A stretch of 32,897 bases of DNA from Silvanigrellales bacterium (GCA_020247005.1 JADCJN010000032.1:1-32897), one strand, 5' to 3'; counted from the stretch's first letter, positions 24,998-32,854 are shown. A program made the numbers and translations. The notes: a model not told the origin generated them from the letters alone.

Positions 24998-25301
24998 CTG
25001 CATCACTTCCTTTCGTGAAGAAAATAGGAAAAAAATTCCCCAGAATCATTCATATGATTAGAGGAGAACGAAACAAGAATATGTCCTGCCTGGCGTTCAT
25101 TGCGAGTGTGTCGAACGGCGGGGCGCATGGCAACGAAGAGGTGTCAAAGGCGGCGGTTTCAAAATTTCCGGGAACTGTGCATAAGCGAAAGCAAGCTCGC
25201 GAATGACTTGATATAAAGTAACATTGCCGGTACCTTGCTGTAGTGAATTACAAAAACAAGATTCCCCCTTGCTTCCTCCACACTCTTCGAAAGGAACGAA
25301 A
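24998..25301. other. 304-base divergent intergenic region
   Basis: The region lies between a lipoprotein gene (minus) and a barrel-protein gene (plus). It is more A/T-rich than its flanks. A short inverted repeat AATCAT-N4-ATGATT (25044-25059) could be an operator or chance. On the plus strand TTGATA (25208-25213) and TACCTT (25231-25236) are 17 bases apart and could form a weak promoter. A 63-codon frame at 25015-25206 has no ribosome site or recognisable content and is probably not a gene. Confidence 0.35.
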
Positions 25302-26120
25302 ATGCCGACGTCCTTGAGTTCATCGTTGACCGTTATTGCCTGCGTGAGCCTTGCAACCCTGTCTCAGGTGATGGCTCCCACTCTGGCGCTCGCACAGGAA
25401 ACCCCCACCCCTTCGAGTGGGACATCCGCCACCCCCGCCAACCCAGAAAATGAAGCAAGCAAGGACGCGACCCAACCTGGCGTCGACAGCGCATCGGTTG
25501 TGGTGGACGACGAAATTGATACGGAAGGACATGGGCTCCTCGGCCCCATTCGCGTCGGCGCCATGGTTTCTGGGGGCATTCCTGCGCTGGTCCACTACTC
25601 TCTCGAATCGCGTCTTTACCGCATTGCCGGACTCGGAGTGGGTTTTGGCGGCCTTGGAACCAAGCAAAGCGACATTGAGCTCAAGGTGTCGCATTGGGAC
25701 ATCCGGGCCCGGTGGTTTCCGTTTGAAGGCAGCTTGTTCCTCGGCGCGGGGTATGGAGCTTCGAAATATGACGCCACACTCAAGAAGACTCTTGAACTCG
25801 AGGCGGGGGGTGTCAAAAAGAAAGTGCCCACCACATTCAAGGCCGAAGTCGAACGAAACGAGCTCACGCCCATGCTGGGTTGGCAATGGATCTTTGGACC
25901 CGGATTCACCATGGGCCTCGACTTTGGCTGGCAGGTTGCCATGGGGTCTTCCTCCAACCTCACCATTTCGCCAGAAGGCCTCACTCCAGCGGAAAAAGCG
26001 CTACTTGAGGAACAAAAAGACTACAAAGACAACTTGAAGAAAGTGAAAGACGACTTCTTAGACAAGTACAAAGGAAAAGGCCTTCCTCATGTTTCGTTAG
26101 GCTTCGGCTGGATGATCTGA
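25302..26120 (+). CDS. outer-membrane beta-barrel candidate, 272 aa
   Basis: A signal peptide covers about residues 1-33 (ending A-L-A before Q34). A Thr/Pro/Glu-rich linker follows. From about residue 80, alternating glycine and aromatic strands appear: V-G-F-G-G-L-G, L-F-L-G-A-G-Y-G-A, M-G-L-D-F-G-W-Q-V, and a final H-V-S-L-G-F-G-W-M-I. These suggest a small beta-barrel. The last residue is Ile rather than the usual Phe, which weakens the outer-membrane insertion signal. An insert of Lys/Glu-rich helix (about 235-260) lies before the final strand. The start at 25302 is chosen for AAAGGAA upstream and the leader. No specific family recognised. Confidence 0.65.
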   Translation: MPTSLSSSLTVIACVSLATLSQVMAPTLALAQETPTPSSGTSATPANPENEASKDATQPGVDSASVVVDDEIDTEGHGLLGPIRVGAMVSGGIPALVHYSLESRLYRIAGLGVGFGGLGTKQSDIELKVSHWDIRARWFPFEGSLFLGAGYGASKYDATLKKTLELEAGGVKKKVPTTFKAEVERNELTPMLGWQWIFGPGFTMGLDFGWQVAMGSSSNLTISPEGLTPAEKALLEEQKDYKDNLKKVKDDFLDKYKGKGLPHVSLGFGWMI

Positions 26121-26192
26121 AGTCCCTTTCTTAAACGCCGCGCCCTGAAACACGCGAGTCGATTTCTCAATTTCCGACCCCGGGCGCCGATA

Positions 26193-26215
26193 CCTCCCCA
26201 AGTGTTCCGGGGAGG
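26193..26215 (+). promoter_or_regulatory. hairpin burying the rlpA ribosome site
   Basis: CCTCCCC (26193-26199) pairs perfectly with GGGGAGG (26209-26215) across a 9-base loop. The right arm is the Shine-Dalgarno sequence of rlpA, whose GTG starts at 26224. In the folded RNA the ribosome site would be hidden, so translation may depend on melting, a protein, or a competing RNA. The pairing is seen directly; the control is inferred. Confidence 0.6.
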
Positions 26216-26223
26216 GCTCGTCC

Positions 26224-26787
26224 GTGTTCCGTTTCGAACGGGCTCGCGCTGTTTCGACCATTTCTGTGTTGGTTCTGCTCTTGCTCGCTGGGTGCAAAAA
26301 CACCCTCGTTGGCACCGTGCCCACAACACCCTCGGCGTCTCCAATGCCTGTGTTCTTGGCTCCCACCCCACCCCTCTCGCCTCCTGTGGCTGCCAGTCCA
26401 CATTCGGCGTGGAACGTCCCAAGTCCGACGGCGGCCCCCTTGTCGCCAAGCCAGTCGCCTTCCGTTCAGGGTAACAACACGCCTGCCCTTGGGAAAAACA
26501 AACAGTGCGGGGAAGCCTCCTATTACGCCGACTCCCTTGCGGGAGGGGCCACGGCCTCGGGGCAGCCCTACCAACCGACAGCACTGACGGCCGCACATTT
26601 GTCGTTGCCTCTTGGAACAAAGGCGACGGTCACGCTTCAAAACAATTCAGCGAAAAAGGTGACGCTCGTTGTGAACGATCGCGGGCCGTACACCCCGGGC
26701 CGCATTCTTGATCTGAGCCGCGCCGCTTTCGAGCGTCTCGGATCCACATCGGCGGGCATTCTTGATGTCTGCATTTACTGGGACTGA
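26224..26787 (+). CDS. rlpA: RlpA-like lipoprotein (double-psi beta-barrel)
   Basis: RlpA proteins act on peptidoglycan, in some species as septal lytic transglycosylases on glycan strands stripped of peptides. This 187-residue form has lipobox L-L-A-G-C (Cys24), a long Pro/Ser linker (30-92) and a C-terminal double-psi beta-barrel (about 95-187). The conserved T-A-A-H125-L-S-L-P-L-G-T and the V-N-D152-R-G-P-Y motif, whose Asp is catalytic in active members, are both present. R-I-L-D-L-S follows. A C-terminal SPOR domain, common in enterobacterial RlpA, is missing. Cys95 and Cys183 could pair. The GTG has GGGGAGGG upstream, buried in a hairpin. Its 3' end overlaps convergent mltA by 13 bases. 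Confidence 0.87.
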   Translation: MFRFERARAVSTISVLVLLLLAGCKNTLVGTVPTTPSASPMPVFLAPTPPLSPPVAASPHSAWNVPSPTAAPLSPSQSPSVQGNNTPALGKNKQCGEASYYADSLAGGATASGQPYQPTALTAAHLSLPLGTKATVTLQNNSAKKVTLVVNDRGPYTPGRILDLSRAAFERLGSTSAGILDVCIYWD

Positions 26788-28022
26788 GAAAGAGACAGCG
26801 GAGCAGAAGGCGACTCTTTGGGAAGAAGGAGATAATAGTCTCCGGGATGTTGCATGAGCCCTGCTTTTTCAAACGCGACCTTGCCCTGCCCCCAAAAAAA
26901 GTCCGTGCGCGCGAGCCCGCGGATGGCCCCACCGGTATCGTGATTCACCACGAAGCGAGCAAATGCCCCCTTCGACGCAATGTTTCCCTGGGAGTCGAGC
27001 GTCGGGTGTTCCGTTTTCAGGAGGGCGGCAGCGCCCGCAGGGAACTTGCGCATGTCCACGGCGACAGATCGTTCCGGGGTGAGCGAAAATCCCAGGCTTC
27101 CCTTTGCTCCACCTTCCGACACGCGAAAAAATACGAAGCTGGGATTGCTGTCAAGAACACGCCTCGCTTCGGCAGGATTCTGCTCGAGGTAGGCGCCAAT
27201 GGCCTGCATCGACATTTGCTCCTTTGGAATCTTTTTCTCGTCGAGCAAAAGCTTCCCCACCGCACGATACCCCTGCCCGTTTTGGTCCGCATAGCCGAGC
27301 ATCTTTTCTCCTCCATCGGGGAGCTTCAAGACTCCACTGCCCTGCACTTCCATGACGAACGCATCCCACTCGCTCCGTGCCCAGGCAACCACCGGAGCAC
27401 GCCCCGCCAAGACTTGCGACTCTCGAATCTCATTGCGCGTAAAATAAGGGACGAGCTTGTCTTTCACGCGACGACCGCGCACGAGCTTTCCTTTCAGCTC
27501 GGGAATAAAATCACCTAATGGAACACTCACAAGGTCGGTGGGAACCCCGTAAACGGGGACAGGAAACTCGGGTGCCGGAAGAAGGCTTCCTTCCAATTCA
27601 GGCACATAATAACCCGTTACCAGCATGCGTTTGCTTTCAGGTGCCACAGCCCTCCAGGGCACGAATCGCTCTTTCGTAAGCGCGGCAAAGCTCGCAGCGT
27701 CTGGTGCCGATGCCGCCAGGGCGACGAGGCCTTCCAGCGCGGATCGCACGCGTGCGATCGAGATTTTGCCTGGCCCGAACGAAAGCTCCTTTTCCTGTGG
27801 TTGCGCCCTTGCCCACGCGGCACTCGCTTCCAACGCACGCCGGTACGCAGGATAGTCACCATCGTCGGTGAAAGGGCCCACGTCCTCCCACGTCACCGCC
27901 GTGAATCCTTCGGGCGGATGAATGGGGGCTTCGGGTGAACGAGTTGCGCAACCTGGCGCCATCAGAAAACCCAGAACATTGACAAAAATGAGTCCTGGCC
28001 GGGTGGAAGTCGTCCAATCCAT
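26775..28022 (-). CDS. mltA: MltA-type lytic transglycosylase
   Basis: This 415-residue protein belongs to the GH102 lytic transglycosylases, which cleave glycan strands and leave anhydro-muramic ends. The leader ends A-P-G-C (Cys25); the Pro at -2 makes the lipobox unusual, so lipidation is likely but not certain. The V-T-G-Y-Y-V-P motif, the E-V-Q-G-S-G block (family signature) and the C-terminal 3D domain (N-H-D-T-G-G-A-I-R-G and the R-T-D-F-F-W-G-Q-G motif) are clear; the Asp of this last motif matches the catalytic Asp of MltA. The start at 28022 is set by AGGA upstream and the leader; the frame is open for 37 more codons. It converges on rlpA, another peptidoglycan enzyme. Confidence 0.88.
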   Translation of the reverse strand: MDWTTSTRPGLIFVNVLGFLMAPGCATRSPEAPIHPPEGFTAVTWEDVGPFTDDGDYPAYRRALEASAAWARAQPQEKELSFGPGKISIARVRSALEGLVALAASAPDAASFAALTKERFVPWRAVAPESKRMLVTGYYVPELEGSLLPAPEFPVPVYGVPTDLVSVPLGDFIPELKGKLVRGRRVKDKLVPYFTRNEIRESQVLAGRAPVVAWARSEWDAFVMEVQGSGVLKLPDGGEKMLGYADQNGQGYRAVGKLLLDEKKIPKEQMSMQAIGAYLEQNPAEARRVLDSNPSFVFFRVSEGGAKGSLGFSLTPERSVAVDMRKFPAGAAALLKTEHPTLDSQGNIASKGAFARFVVNHDTGGAIRGLARTDFFWGQGKVAFEKAGLMQHPGDYYLLLPKESPSAPLSLSQSQ

Positions 28023-28137
28023 GAGATCCTGTCCCTTTCTCAAAGAAACCATGTGCGGCTGGCGTGCGAGCGCCATTCGTGCGACGCCTCTTCCTGAACC
28101 CCCTCTCGGGGGCATGCGAAACAAGGAACACAAGACG

Positions 28138-28368
28138 ATGTCAACGAAGTCTTCCCCTTCTTCCCCTGCGCGAAAAACCTGCCCATGCGGACACGAGAGG
28201 GGCCACTATCTCGTCACTCCCGAAGGGAAATACACACTCACCGGATGGTTTTGGGTCACGGTGATAGGCGTCACCACTCGCCCACTCAAAGTGTCGTATC
28301 GGTGCCGTCAGTGCGGTGAAACATTCGACGAAAGCACGGAGCCCGAGGACCTCGACAAACTCGCCTGA
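28138..28368 (+). CDS. small zinc-ribbon-like protein, 76 aa
   Basis: A Ser/Pro-rich N-terminus precedes C-P-C-G-H (about 15-19), and a later Y-R-C-R-Q-C-G-E-T-F-D (about 51-61) gives a second knuckle. The four cysteines could bind one zinc ion. Between them the chain is hydrophobic and aromatic (G-W-F-W-V-T-V-I-G-V). There is no signal peptide, so it is probably cytosolic. I recognise no family. The ATG at 28138 has AAGGA 12 bases upstream. It diverges from mltA and overlaps the convergent lipoprotein by 61 bases, so the coding call rests mostly on the ribbon motif. Confidence 0.6.
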   Translation: MSTKSSPSSPARKTCPCGHERGHYLVTPEGKYTLTGWFWVTVIGVTTRPLKVSYRCRQCGETFDESTEPEDLDKLA

Positions 28369-29204
28369 CGGTGCGTGCGGCTGAGCTCCTCAAAGTCGGC
28401 CCGCCAGGCCTGAACTTCTTTCAGGAAGTGGGCTTTTTGCTCAGGAGTGGCACTGGCGGCAAGCTCCACGAACAGATCGCGCAAAGAGGCCTGATGCGGA
28501 TTCTTTTCGGGTGAAAAGGACGACATTCCCGCCAGCAAAGCAGCGCGCACGGCTCCACGTGTTGCGCCTTCGCGGAGGGCAGTGGCCAGACGGCTTTGGC
28601 TCAACTTCGTGGCCGCGAAACGTTGTTGATCCGCAGCAAGGCGGCTTCGAGCATGGCGAACAATGAGTTCGCGTTGGTTCTCGCTCAGCGAGCCCATCCA
28701 GGTCTTCACATTTTTGGCGATGGCATCGGAACGGTGCTCAATGTAGTCGACCTCATTCTTGGCCAGAACTTTCTCTCGTTTTGCATTCCTCTTGGCATTG
28801 GCCTCTTCCATTTCGGCAACTTGTTGAGGGCTCACAGTGCCCAAAAAGGTGAGGGCATCGTCAAGCACACGCGCTGTGAGACGTTCCCGTGCAGACTCGA
28901 CTCGTTCATACACCCAGTCGACATCAGCACGGTCGAGTCCGTCGGCTGCGCGGTTTTCGATGCCGCGAAGGTCCTCTACATAACGCGGAAGCTCTTGGGT
29001 GGCATGCCAGGCATGCACCTCCTCGAGTTTCGCTTGCAGAAAGGACTTTTGTTTCCCGTCCACATCGAAGTAACCGTCGATGCTTCGATAAACAAGAGTA
29101 TCGAGGAAGCCATAAACCATCTTGCGGGCCACACACCCACTCGCAAGCGACAGAAGCACCGCCAACAAAGAGAAGGCGAAAATTTTTCGAGCAAAGGTGA
29201 GCAT
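28308..29204 (-). CDS. DUF6279-like lipoprotein
   Basis: This 298-residue protein has lipobox L-A-S-G-C (Cys24). The mature part is almost wholly helical and charged. It starts with Y-G-F-L-D-T-L-V-Y-R-S-I and contains F-L-Q-A-K-L-E-E-V-H-A-W-H and E-L-P-R-Y, the pattern of the DUF6279 family of Gram-negative lipoproteins of unknown role. Further on, long helices carry coiled-coil-like heptads (A-K-R-N-A-K-R-E-K). The start at 29204 is set by GGAGAA upstream and the leader; the frame is open for 60 more codons. It diverges from the transglutaminase-like gene by 78 bases. Confidence 0.75.
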   Translation of the reverse strand: MLTFARKIFAFSLLAVLLSLASGCVARKMVYGFLDTLVYRSIDGYFDVDGKQKSFLQAKLEEVHAWHATQELPRYVEDLRGIENRAADGLDRADVDWVYERVESARERLTARVLDDALTFLGTVSPQQVAEMEEANAKRNAKREKVLAKNEVDYIEHRSDAIAKNVKTWMGSLSENQRELIVRHARSRLAADQQRFAATKLSQSRLATALREGATRGAVRAALLAGMSSFSPEKNPHQASLRDLFVELAASATPEQKAHFLKEVQAWRADFEELSRTHRQASLSRSSGSVLSSNVSPH

Positions 29205-29282
29205 GTGTTGTTCTCCATCGAGTCTCTGTTGCGGCTTTGAGGATCGCTGTTTTAGGGTCGCGCCACCTTCGGAGGTGAACCC

Positions 29283-30413
29283 ATGGCCCACCGCACGGCA
29301 TCCCGCATTCCCTTCGCATTCGTCATCGTCCTCACCTCTTGTGGAGCTCAGCCACCGCCTGATGCGCCGCTTTCCAGGGTCCACGAAGCGTGGGATGCGG
29401 CAAACGCCCCCGCGCGCCTCGAATGGAAAGTGGAACGATCGTTTTCAAAGTTACCTCTCACTGCAAAAACTTCGGTGACCCCTTGGGCAGACTCCTATTG
29501 GCCAACCTACCGCGGCGGACTCGCATGGCGTTGGCAGGCCACGGGCGACACCACCTCGTTTGGCTACAACCTCTACACCCGTGAGCAGGCGAAAAGTCTC
29601 AGCCCCTCTCAGCTTACGTCGCTTTCGCCGGCAGAGAAATACGACATCCTGCAAGGACGCTTCGATTACCCCCTTGTGACGGCGGAGAGGCGGCGCACGA
29701 AACCCGATGCCGAAGCCTGGGAAGGACTTTGCCACGGCTGGGCTTTTGCCGCAGTCAACTTCCCCGAACCAAAACCGCTCGTTGCACGCAGCGTGGACGG
29801 CATCGAAATTCCTTTTGGTTCCAGCGACATCAAGGCACTCCTGACATTCTACCAAGGAGAGACCTTTACACCCGCTCCTGCGCGACGCTTTCTTGGTTTG
29901 CGATGCAATGTCGACCTTGCCGAAAACCCTTCGGCGGCAACGTCTCGCGCTTGCCGAGACACGAACGCAGGTTCGTTTCACCTCTTGCTCGCCAACAGCC
30001 TCGGGCGGCTCGACCGCCCCCTTATTGCCGACATCACGCGCGACTACGAAGTCTGGAATCATCCCCTCTTCGCCTTCCGCACCCAAGTTCTCGGATCGCA
30101 GCCTCCCTCCGAAGGCGCCTCGCCTCGCGCGGTGCGCGAGGTGAGGGTCAGCACCCGCATTGAGTACGTCCGAGAGGGCAACCCGCGCTGGGAAACGAGC
30201 ATCGGCACTCCCTTCAACTACACCGGCTCTGACGTGTTCCTTTATCGGCTCGAACTCGACGCCGACGATGCCGTGGTGGGAGGAGAATGGGAAAGCGATG
30301 CGCGGCCCGACTTCTTGTGGGTCCACGAACGACCCAAATTCACGAATTACTACGCCAAGCTTGGCGAACTTCTTGAAGCCTCGACCCGCTCGGAAGGGAG
30401 CCGCCCCGAATGA
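29283..30413 (+). CDS. transglutaminase-elicitor-like lipoprotein
   Basis: This 376-residue protein matches the transglutaminase elicitor family (type protein GP42 of Phytophthora), whose members form isopeptide cross-links between Gln and Lys. The leader ends L-T-S-C (Cys20), so it is lipid-anchored. The family core is plain: Cys150 in W-E-G-L-C-H-G-W-A (nucleophile), D-I-K-A-L-L-T, the C-R-D-T-N-A-G-S-F-H233 segment (His of the triad) and Y-E-V-W-N-H-P, which should carry the third residue nearby. Three other cysteines at about 208-224 may pair. GGAGGTGA lies just before the ATG. The stop overlaps the LRR gene start (ATGA). Substrate and whether it cross-links its own envelope or a foreign surface are unknown. 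Confidence 0.83.
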   Translation: MAHRTASRIPFAFVIVLTSCGAQPPPDAPLSRVHEAWDAANAPARLEWKVERSFSKLPLTAKTSVTPWADSYWPTYRGGLAWRWQATGDTTSFGYNLYTREQAKSLSPSQLTSLSPAEKYDILQGRFDYPLVTAERRRTKPDAEAWEGLCHGWAFAAVNFPEPKPLVARSVDGIEIPFGSSDIKALLTFYQGETFTPAPARRFLGLRCNVDLAENPSAATSRACRDTNAGSFHLLLANSLGRLDRPLIADITRDYEVWNHPLFAFRTQVLGSQPPSEGASPRAVREVRVSTRIEYVREGNPRWETSIGTPFNYTGSDVFLYRLELDADDAVVGGEWESDARPDFLWVHERPKFTNYYAKLGELLEASTRSEGSRPE

Positions 30414-31789
30414 AAACCAGCCGCCCGAGCCTCCCGCTCATGTGTCAATATCCTTCTTCTCTCGTGTTCCCTTTCGTCTTGGCTTTCCTGGGAGCCTTCA
30501 CTCTTCTTTCCGGATGCGATAAAGCGTCCGGAACTCCTTCGAGCGAACGAAACACCGATGTCTTTCCCCCTCGTGCGCCCGAGCAATCGAACGACACAGG
30601 TTCTGGCAGAAGCGTTGGCAAAGGCCGTGGCCAAGGCGTCATTGCGCAACGGACACCAGAACTTCTGTCCACTGTGCGCCCGGCTCCTTTGGCGCCGACA
30701 CCGGAACCGGAACCCGTCGTTGTGCTCCCTTCTCCGGCTCCCTTGCCAGTGGGAGAACCCGAGGTACGCACCCCCTCCGAGGCACTTGTGGCGTCCTACA
30801 CTCGCACGTGCGAATCGGCGCGCCAGAAAGCTGCTGCCGCCCGTTCCACCAACCAACCGCCATCCTTTGACGCCGACGAACAGACAGCCTTCGTTCTTTA
30901 CGAGCTTGCCCTGGTGCGCGGGTGCAACGATGTTGCCGCGGCGCTTGCGCCAAAGGAATGGATCGATCTTACTGGCAAGCAACTCCGCACGACGTCCTTC
31001 TTCGAACTCCTCGTGAACGCGCGCACGCTGCTTTTGCAACGCAATCTTCTTTCGACACAAGCCTCCCTTGAAGGCCTCAAGGCTCTGCGCACTCTCCGTT
31101 CCCTTTCGCTGTCGGGAAATCCGCTTGAAGACGCCGAGGCCTTCATGGCTCTGTCCGGGCTTTCGTGGCTCAAGACATTGGCCCTGTCCGACACCTCTCT
31201 TCCAGTGGACGCCCTCGGCACATTGGCGTCTTTCGGGGCACTGGAAAGTCTTCACCTTCGGAATGTCCGCCTTTCACAAAAGGATGTCCGCAGCGTTGGC
31301 GCGCTGTCTCGTCTCAAGGTCCTCGACGTTTCTGGAAGCCTTGTGACTCGCCTGCCCACATCAGCTCGTGCCGCCGAACGCGAGCCACTCTCACTTCTTG
31401 GGAATCTCGTTCGTCTCCGAGAGGTCGACCTCACGTCGACGGGGGCCACCCACCTCGACTTCCTGACGCGGGCAACCCGCGCCGTCGAAATCCGAGCGAG
31501 TGGAAACGCCATCACAGCGTTGCCCGAAAAGCCCCAATGGACTTCTCTTCAAGCCCTCGTTTTGGCCGAAAATCCTCTCTCGAGCCTTGCGCCACTGGCA
31601 CCTGCACCCGGCCGCTCTGCGAACCGCGTGCCTGCGCTGCGCACGCTCATCCTCGAAGGCACGGGGTTCGACGATGTCGTGACCGCCTCACGCCTCACGT
31701 CTCTGAGTTATTTTAACTACAAAAAAACACCGGCGGCAGCGGCACAACGAAAATGCCCCCTGGAAGACTGGGATGCTTGCGAAAGCTGA
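30410..31789 (+). CDS. leucine-rich-repeat lipoprotein
   Basis: This 459-residue protein has lipobox L-L-S-G-C (Cys36). A Pro/Glu/Thr linker follows (about 40-125), then a small helical region with two cysteines (about 128-185). From about 190 to 430 there are roughly eight leucine-rich repeats of 22-26 residues, for example L-R-S-L-S-L-S-G-N-P-L, L-K-T-L-A-L-S-D-T-S-L, L-K-V-L-D-V-S-G-S and L-Q-A-L-V-L-A-E-N-P-L. The C-terminus has C-P-L-E-D-W-D-A-C, which may close a disulfide cap. LRR surfaces bind proteins or glycans. The ATGA overlap means its translation is coupled to the transglutaminase-like gene, so they probably work together. Alanine-rich variant repeats make exact boundaries uncertain. 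Confidence 0.82.
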   Translation: MKTSRPSLPLMCQYPSSLVFPFVLAFLGAFTLLSGCDKASGTPSSERNTDVFPPRAPEQSNDTGSGRSVGKGRGQGVIAQRTPELLSTVRPAPLAPTPEPEPVVVLPSPAPLPVGEPEVRTPSEALVASYTRTCESARQKAAAARSTNQPPSFDADEQTAFVLYELALVRGCNDVAAALAPKEWIDLTGKQLRTTSFFELLVNARTLLLQRNLLSTQASLEGLKALRTLRSLSLSGNPLEDAEAFMALSGLSWLKTLALSDTSLPVDALGTLASFGALESLHLRNVRLSQKDVRSVGALSRLKVLDVSGSLVTRLPTSARAAEREPLSLLGNLVRLREVDLTSTGATHLDFLTRATRAVEIRASGNAITALPEKPQWTSLQALVLAENPLSSLAPLAPAPGRSANRVPALRTLILEGTGFDDVVTASRLTSLSYFNYKKTPAAAAQRKCPLEDWDACES

Positions 31790-31896
31790 GAGCCATCACT
31801 GACGTCATGCAAGTGCTGAGGCAAGATCCGCTTCAAAAGAAGTCCAGCAAAGAGTGCGGTGGACATAGTTTCGTGGACCGGTCACTTGCCGAAGTC

Positions 31897-32531
31897 CTAG
31901 GCTACGCCGCATTCAAACTCGTCAAGGCTTTGGTACCCAAGAGATGAAGCAGCCTTCTTCGATTATAGAACGCCTCGATGTATTCAAAAACGACACTCTC
32001 TGTTTCCTGAAACGACGAAAATTGACACTTTTCGATCTTGCTATTTAAGGTTCCAAAGCAGCTTTCCGCCGTCGCATTGTCGTAGCAGTTTCCTGCGAAA
32101 GTCATGCTTTGCCGCATACGATGATGAGCCAACAGACTGCGGACTGCATTGCTTCTGTATTGGAATCCAAAGTCACTGTAAAATATTGTCCCGTCCACGT
32201 TTCTGCGGATTTTAATAACAGAGAGAAGCGCATTGCTATTTTCGAGCTTCGGATTTGGAATTGTGGTGATTCGAAATTTTCGAGGTGACTTTCCGCGGAT
32301 CCCACGAAGAGTCATCAGCCGTCCAATTCGATTCGCGGAGGATCGGATTCCTTTCTTCAGCAAGGCGCTTTTGATTCGCCGATGTCCTTATTTGCCGCGA
32401 TAATTTCCATGTTCTTCCTGCACCAGTTCACTCAATTTCTGATCCTCTTTGACTTTCTTGGATGGCGGTCGCCGCTTCCATGCGAAGTAGCTACTTTTGG
32501 AGACCCGGAAGGTGTCAATGATTTGAGACAT
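31897..32531 (-). pseudogene. IS3-family transposase OrfB, degraded
   Basis: The minus-strand reading begins M-S-Q-I-I-D-T-F-R-V-S-K-S-S-Y-F-A-W, typical of OrfB N-termini. It continues through an HTH_21-like segment (H-R-R-I-K-S, G-R-L-M). The central catalytic part keeps Y-S-D-F-G-F-Q-Y and G-N-C-Y-D-N-A-T-A-E-S, the second Asp and the Glu of DDE, but the first Asp region is deleted. Three lesions make it dead: an in-frame TAA at 32388-32390, the internal deletion, and a one-base loss near 31944-31950 after which the tail L-G-Y-Q-S-L-D-E-F-E continues in another frame to a TAG at 31897-31899. An intact copy would be about 850 bases long. Confidence 0.85.
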
Positions 32532-32549
32532 CGCCGGTCGAAGTTTAAC

Positions 32550-32780
32550 TTAACCTACCATGGCTTCCTCCTGCCCTTTGGGCTTGTTGATGCAAACTGC
32601 ATATGGAGCCGAACTCGCAGTCGGCGTTCCCTTTACGAAACGGCCTGGATGCCTTGAATACGCTTCCAAAAGTGCCGCGTCGCGTGTCTTTTTCTTCTCT
32701 ACGTGGGCGCCAGTAAGAACGTCGTTGGGGGTATAATATTCAAGTCCCGAGTGCCGATGCTCGGTGTTGTACCACTTTAC
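32550..32780 (-). pseudogene. second IS3-type transposase, C-terminal relic
   Basis: An open minus-strand stretch of 76 codons ends at a TAA (32550-32552). It starts V-K-W-Y-N-T-E-H-R-H-S-G-L, the standard C-terminal block of another group of IS3-family integrases, and continues with T-P-N-D-V-L and R-F-V-K-G-T-P-T-A. The 5' part is cut off at about 32781, next to a palindrome. Its stop lies 18 bases from the start of the other relic and in the same frame, so two different elements are joined almost seamlessly. Confidence 0.8.
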
Positions 32781-32785
32781 AACTC

Positions 32786-32854
32786 ACGAGTCCCGCGTTT
32801 CTCCCCGTCCCGGTGCGGCAAGCCGCCCCGAGCCGGGTCAAACGCGCGACTCGT
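32786..32854. repeat. 69-base nested palindrome
   Basis: Outer arms ACGAGTCCCGCGTTT (32786-32800) and AAACGCGCGACTCGT (32840-32854) pair at 14 of 15 positions. Inside lie CCCGG/CCGGG (32809-32813 with 32833-32837) and GCGGC/GCCGC (32815-32819 with 32822-32826). The element sits where a transposase relic is broken off. I do not recognise it as attC, a group II intron domain or a known IS end. It could be a REP-like or miniature element, or the end of an element continuing past the window. Confidence 0.7.

Noticed and set aside
25015-25206. A 63-codon plus-strand frame in the divergent spacer
   Set aside because: No ribosome site, no motif, and it fills a region expected to hold promoters.
32786-32854. 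Integron attC site
   Set aside because: The arms lack the GTTRRRY and RYYYAAC core sites at the expected ends, and no integrase or cassette gene is present.
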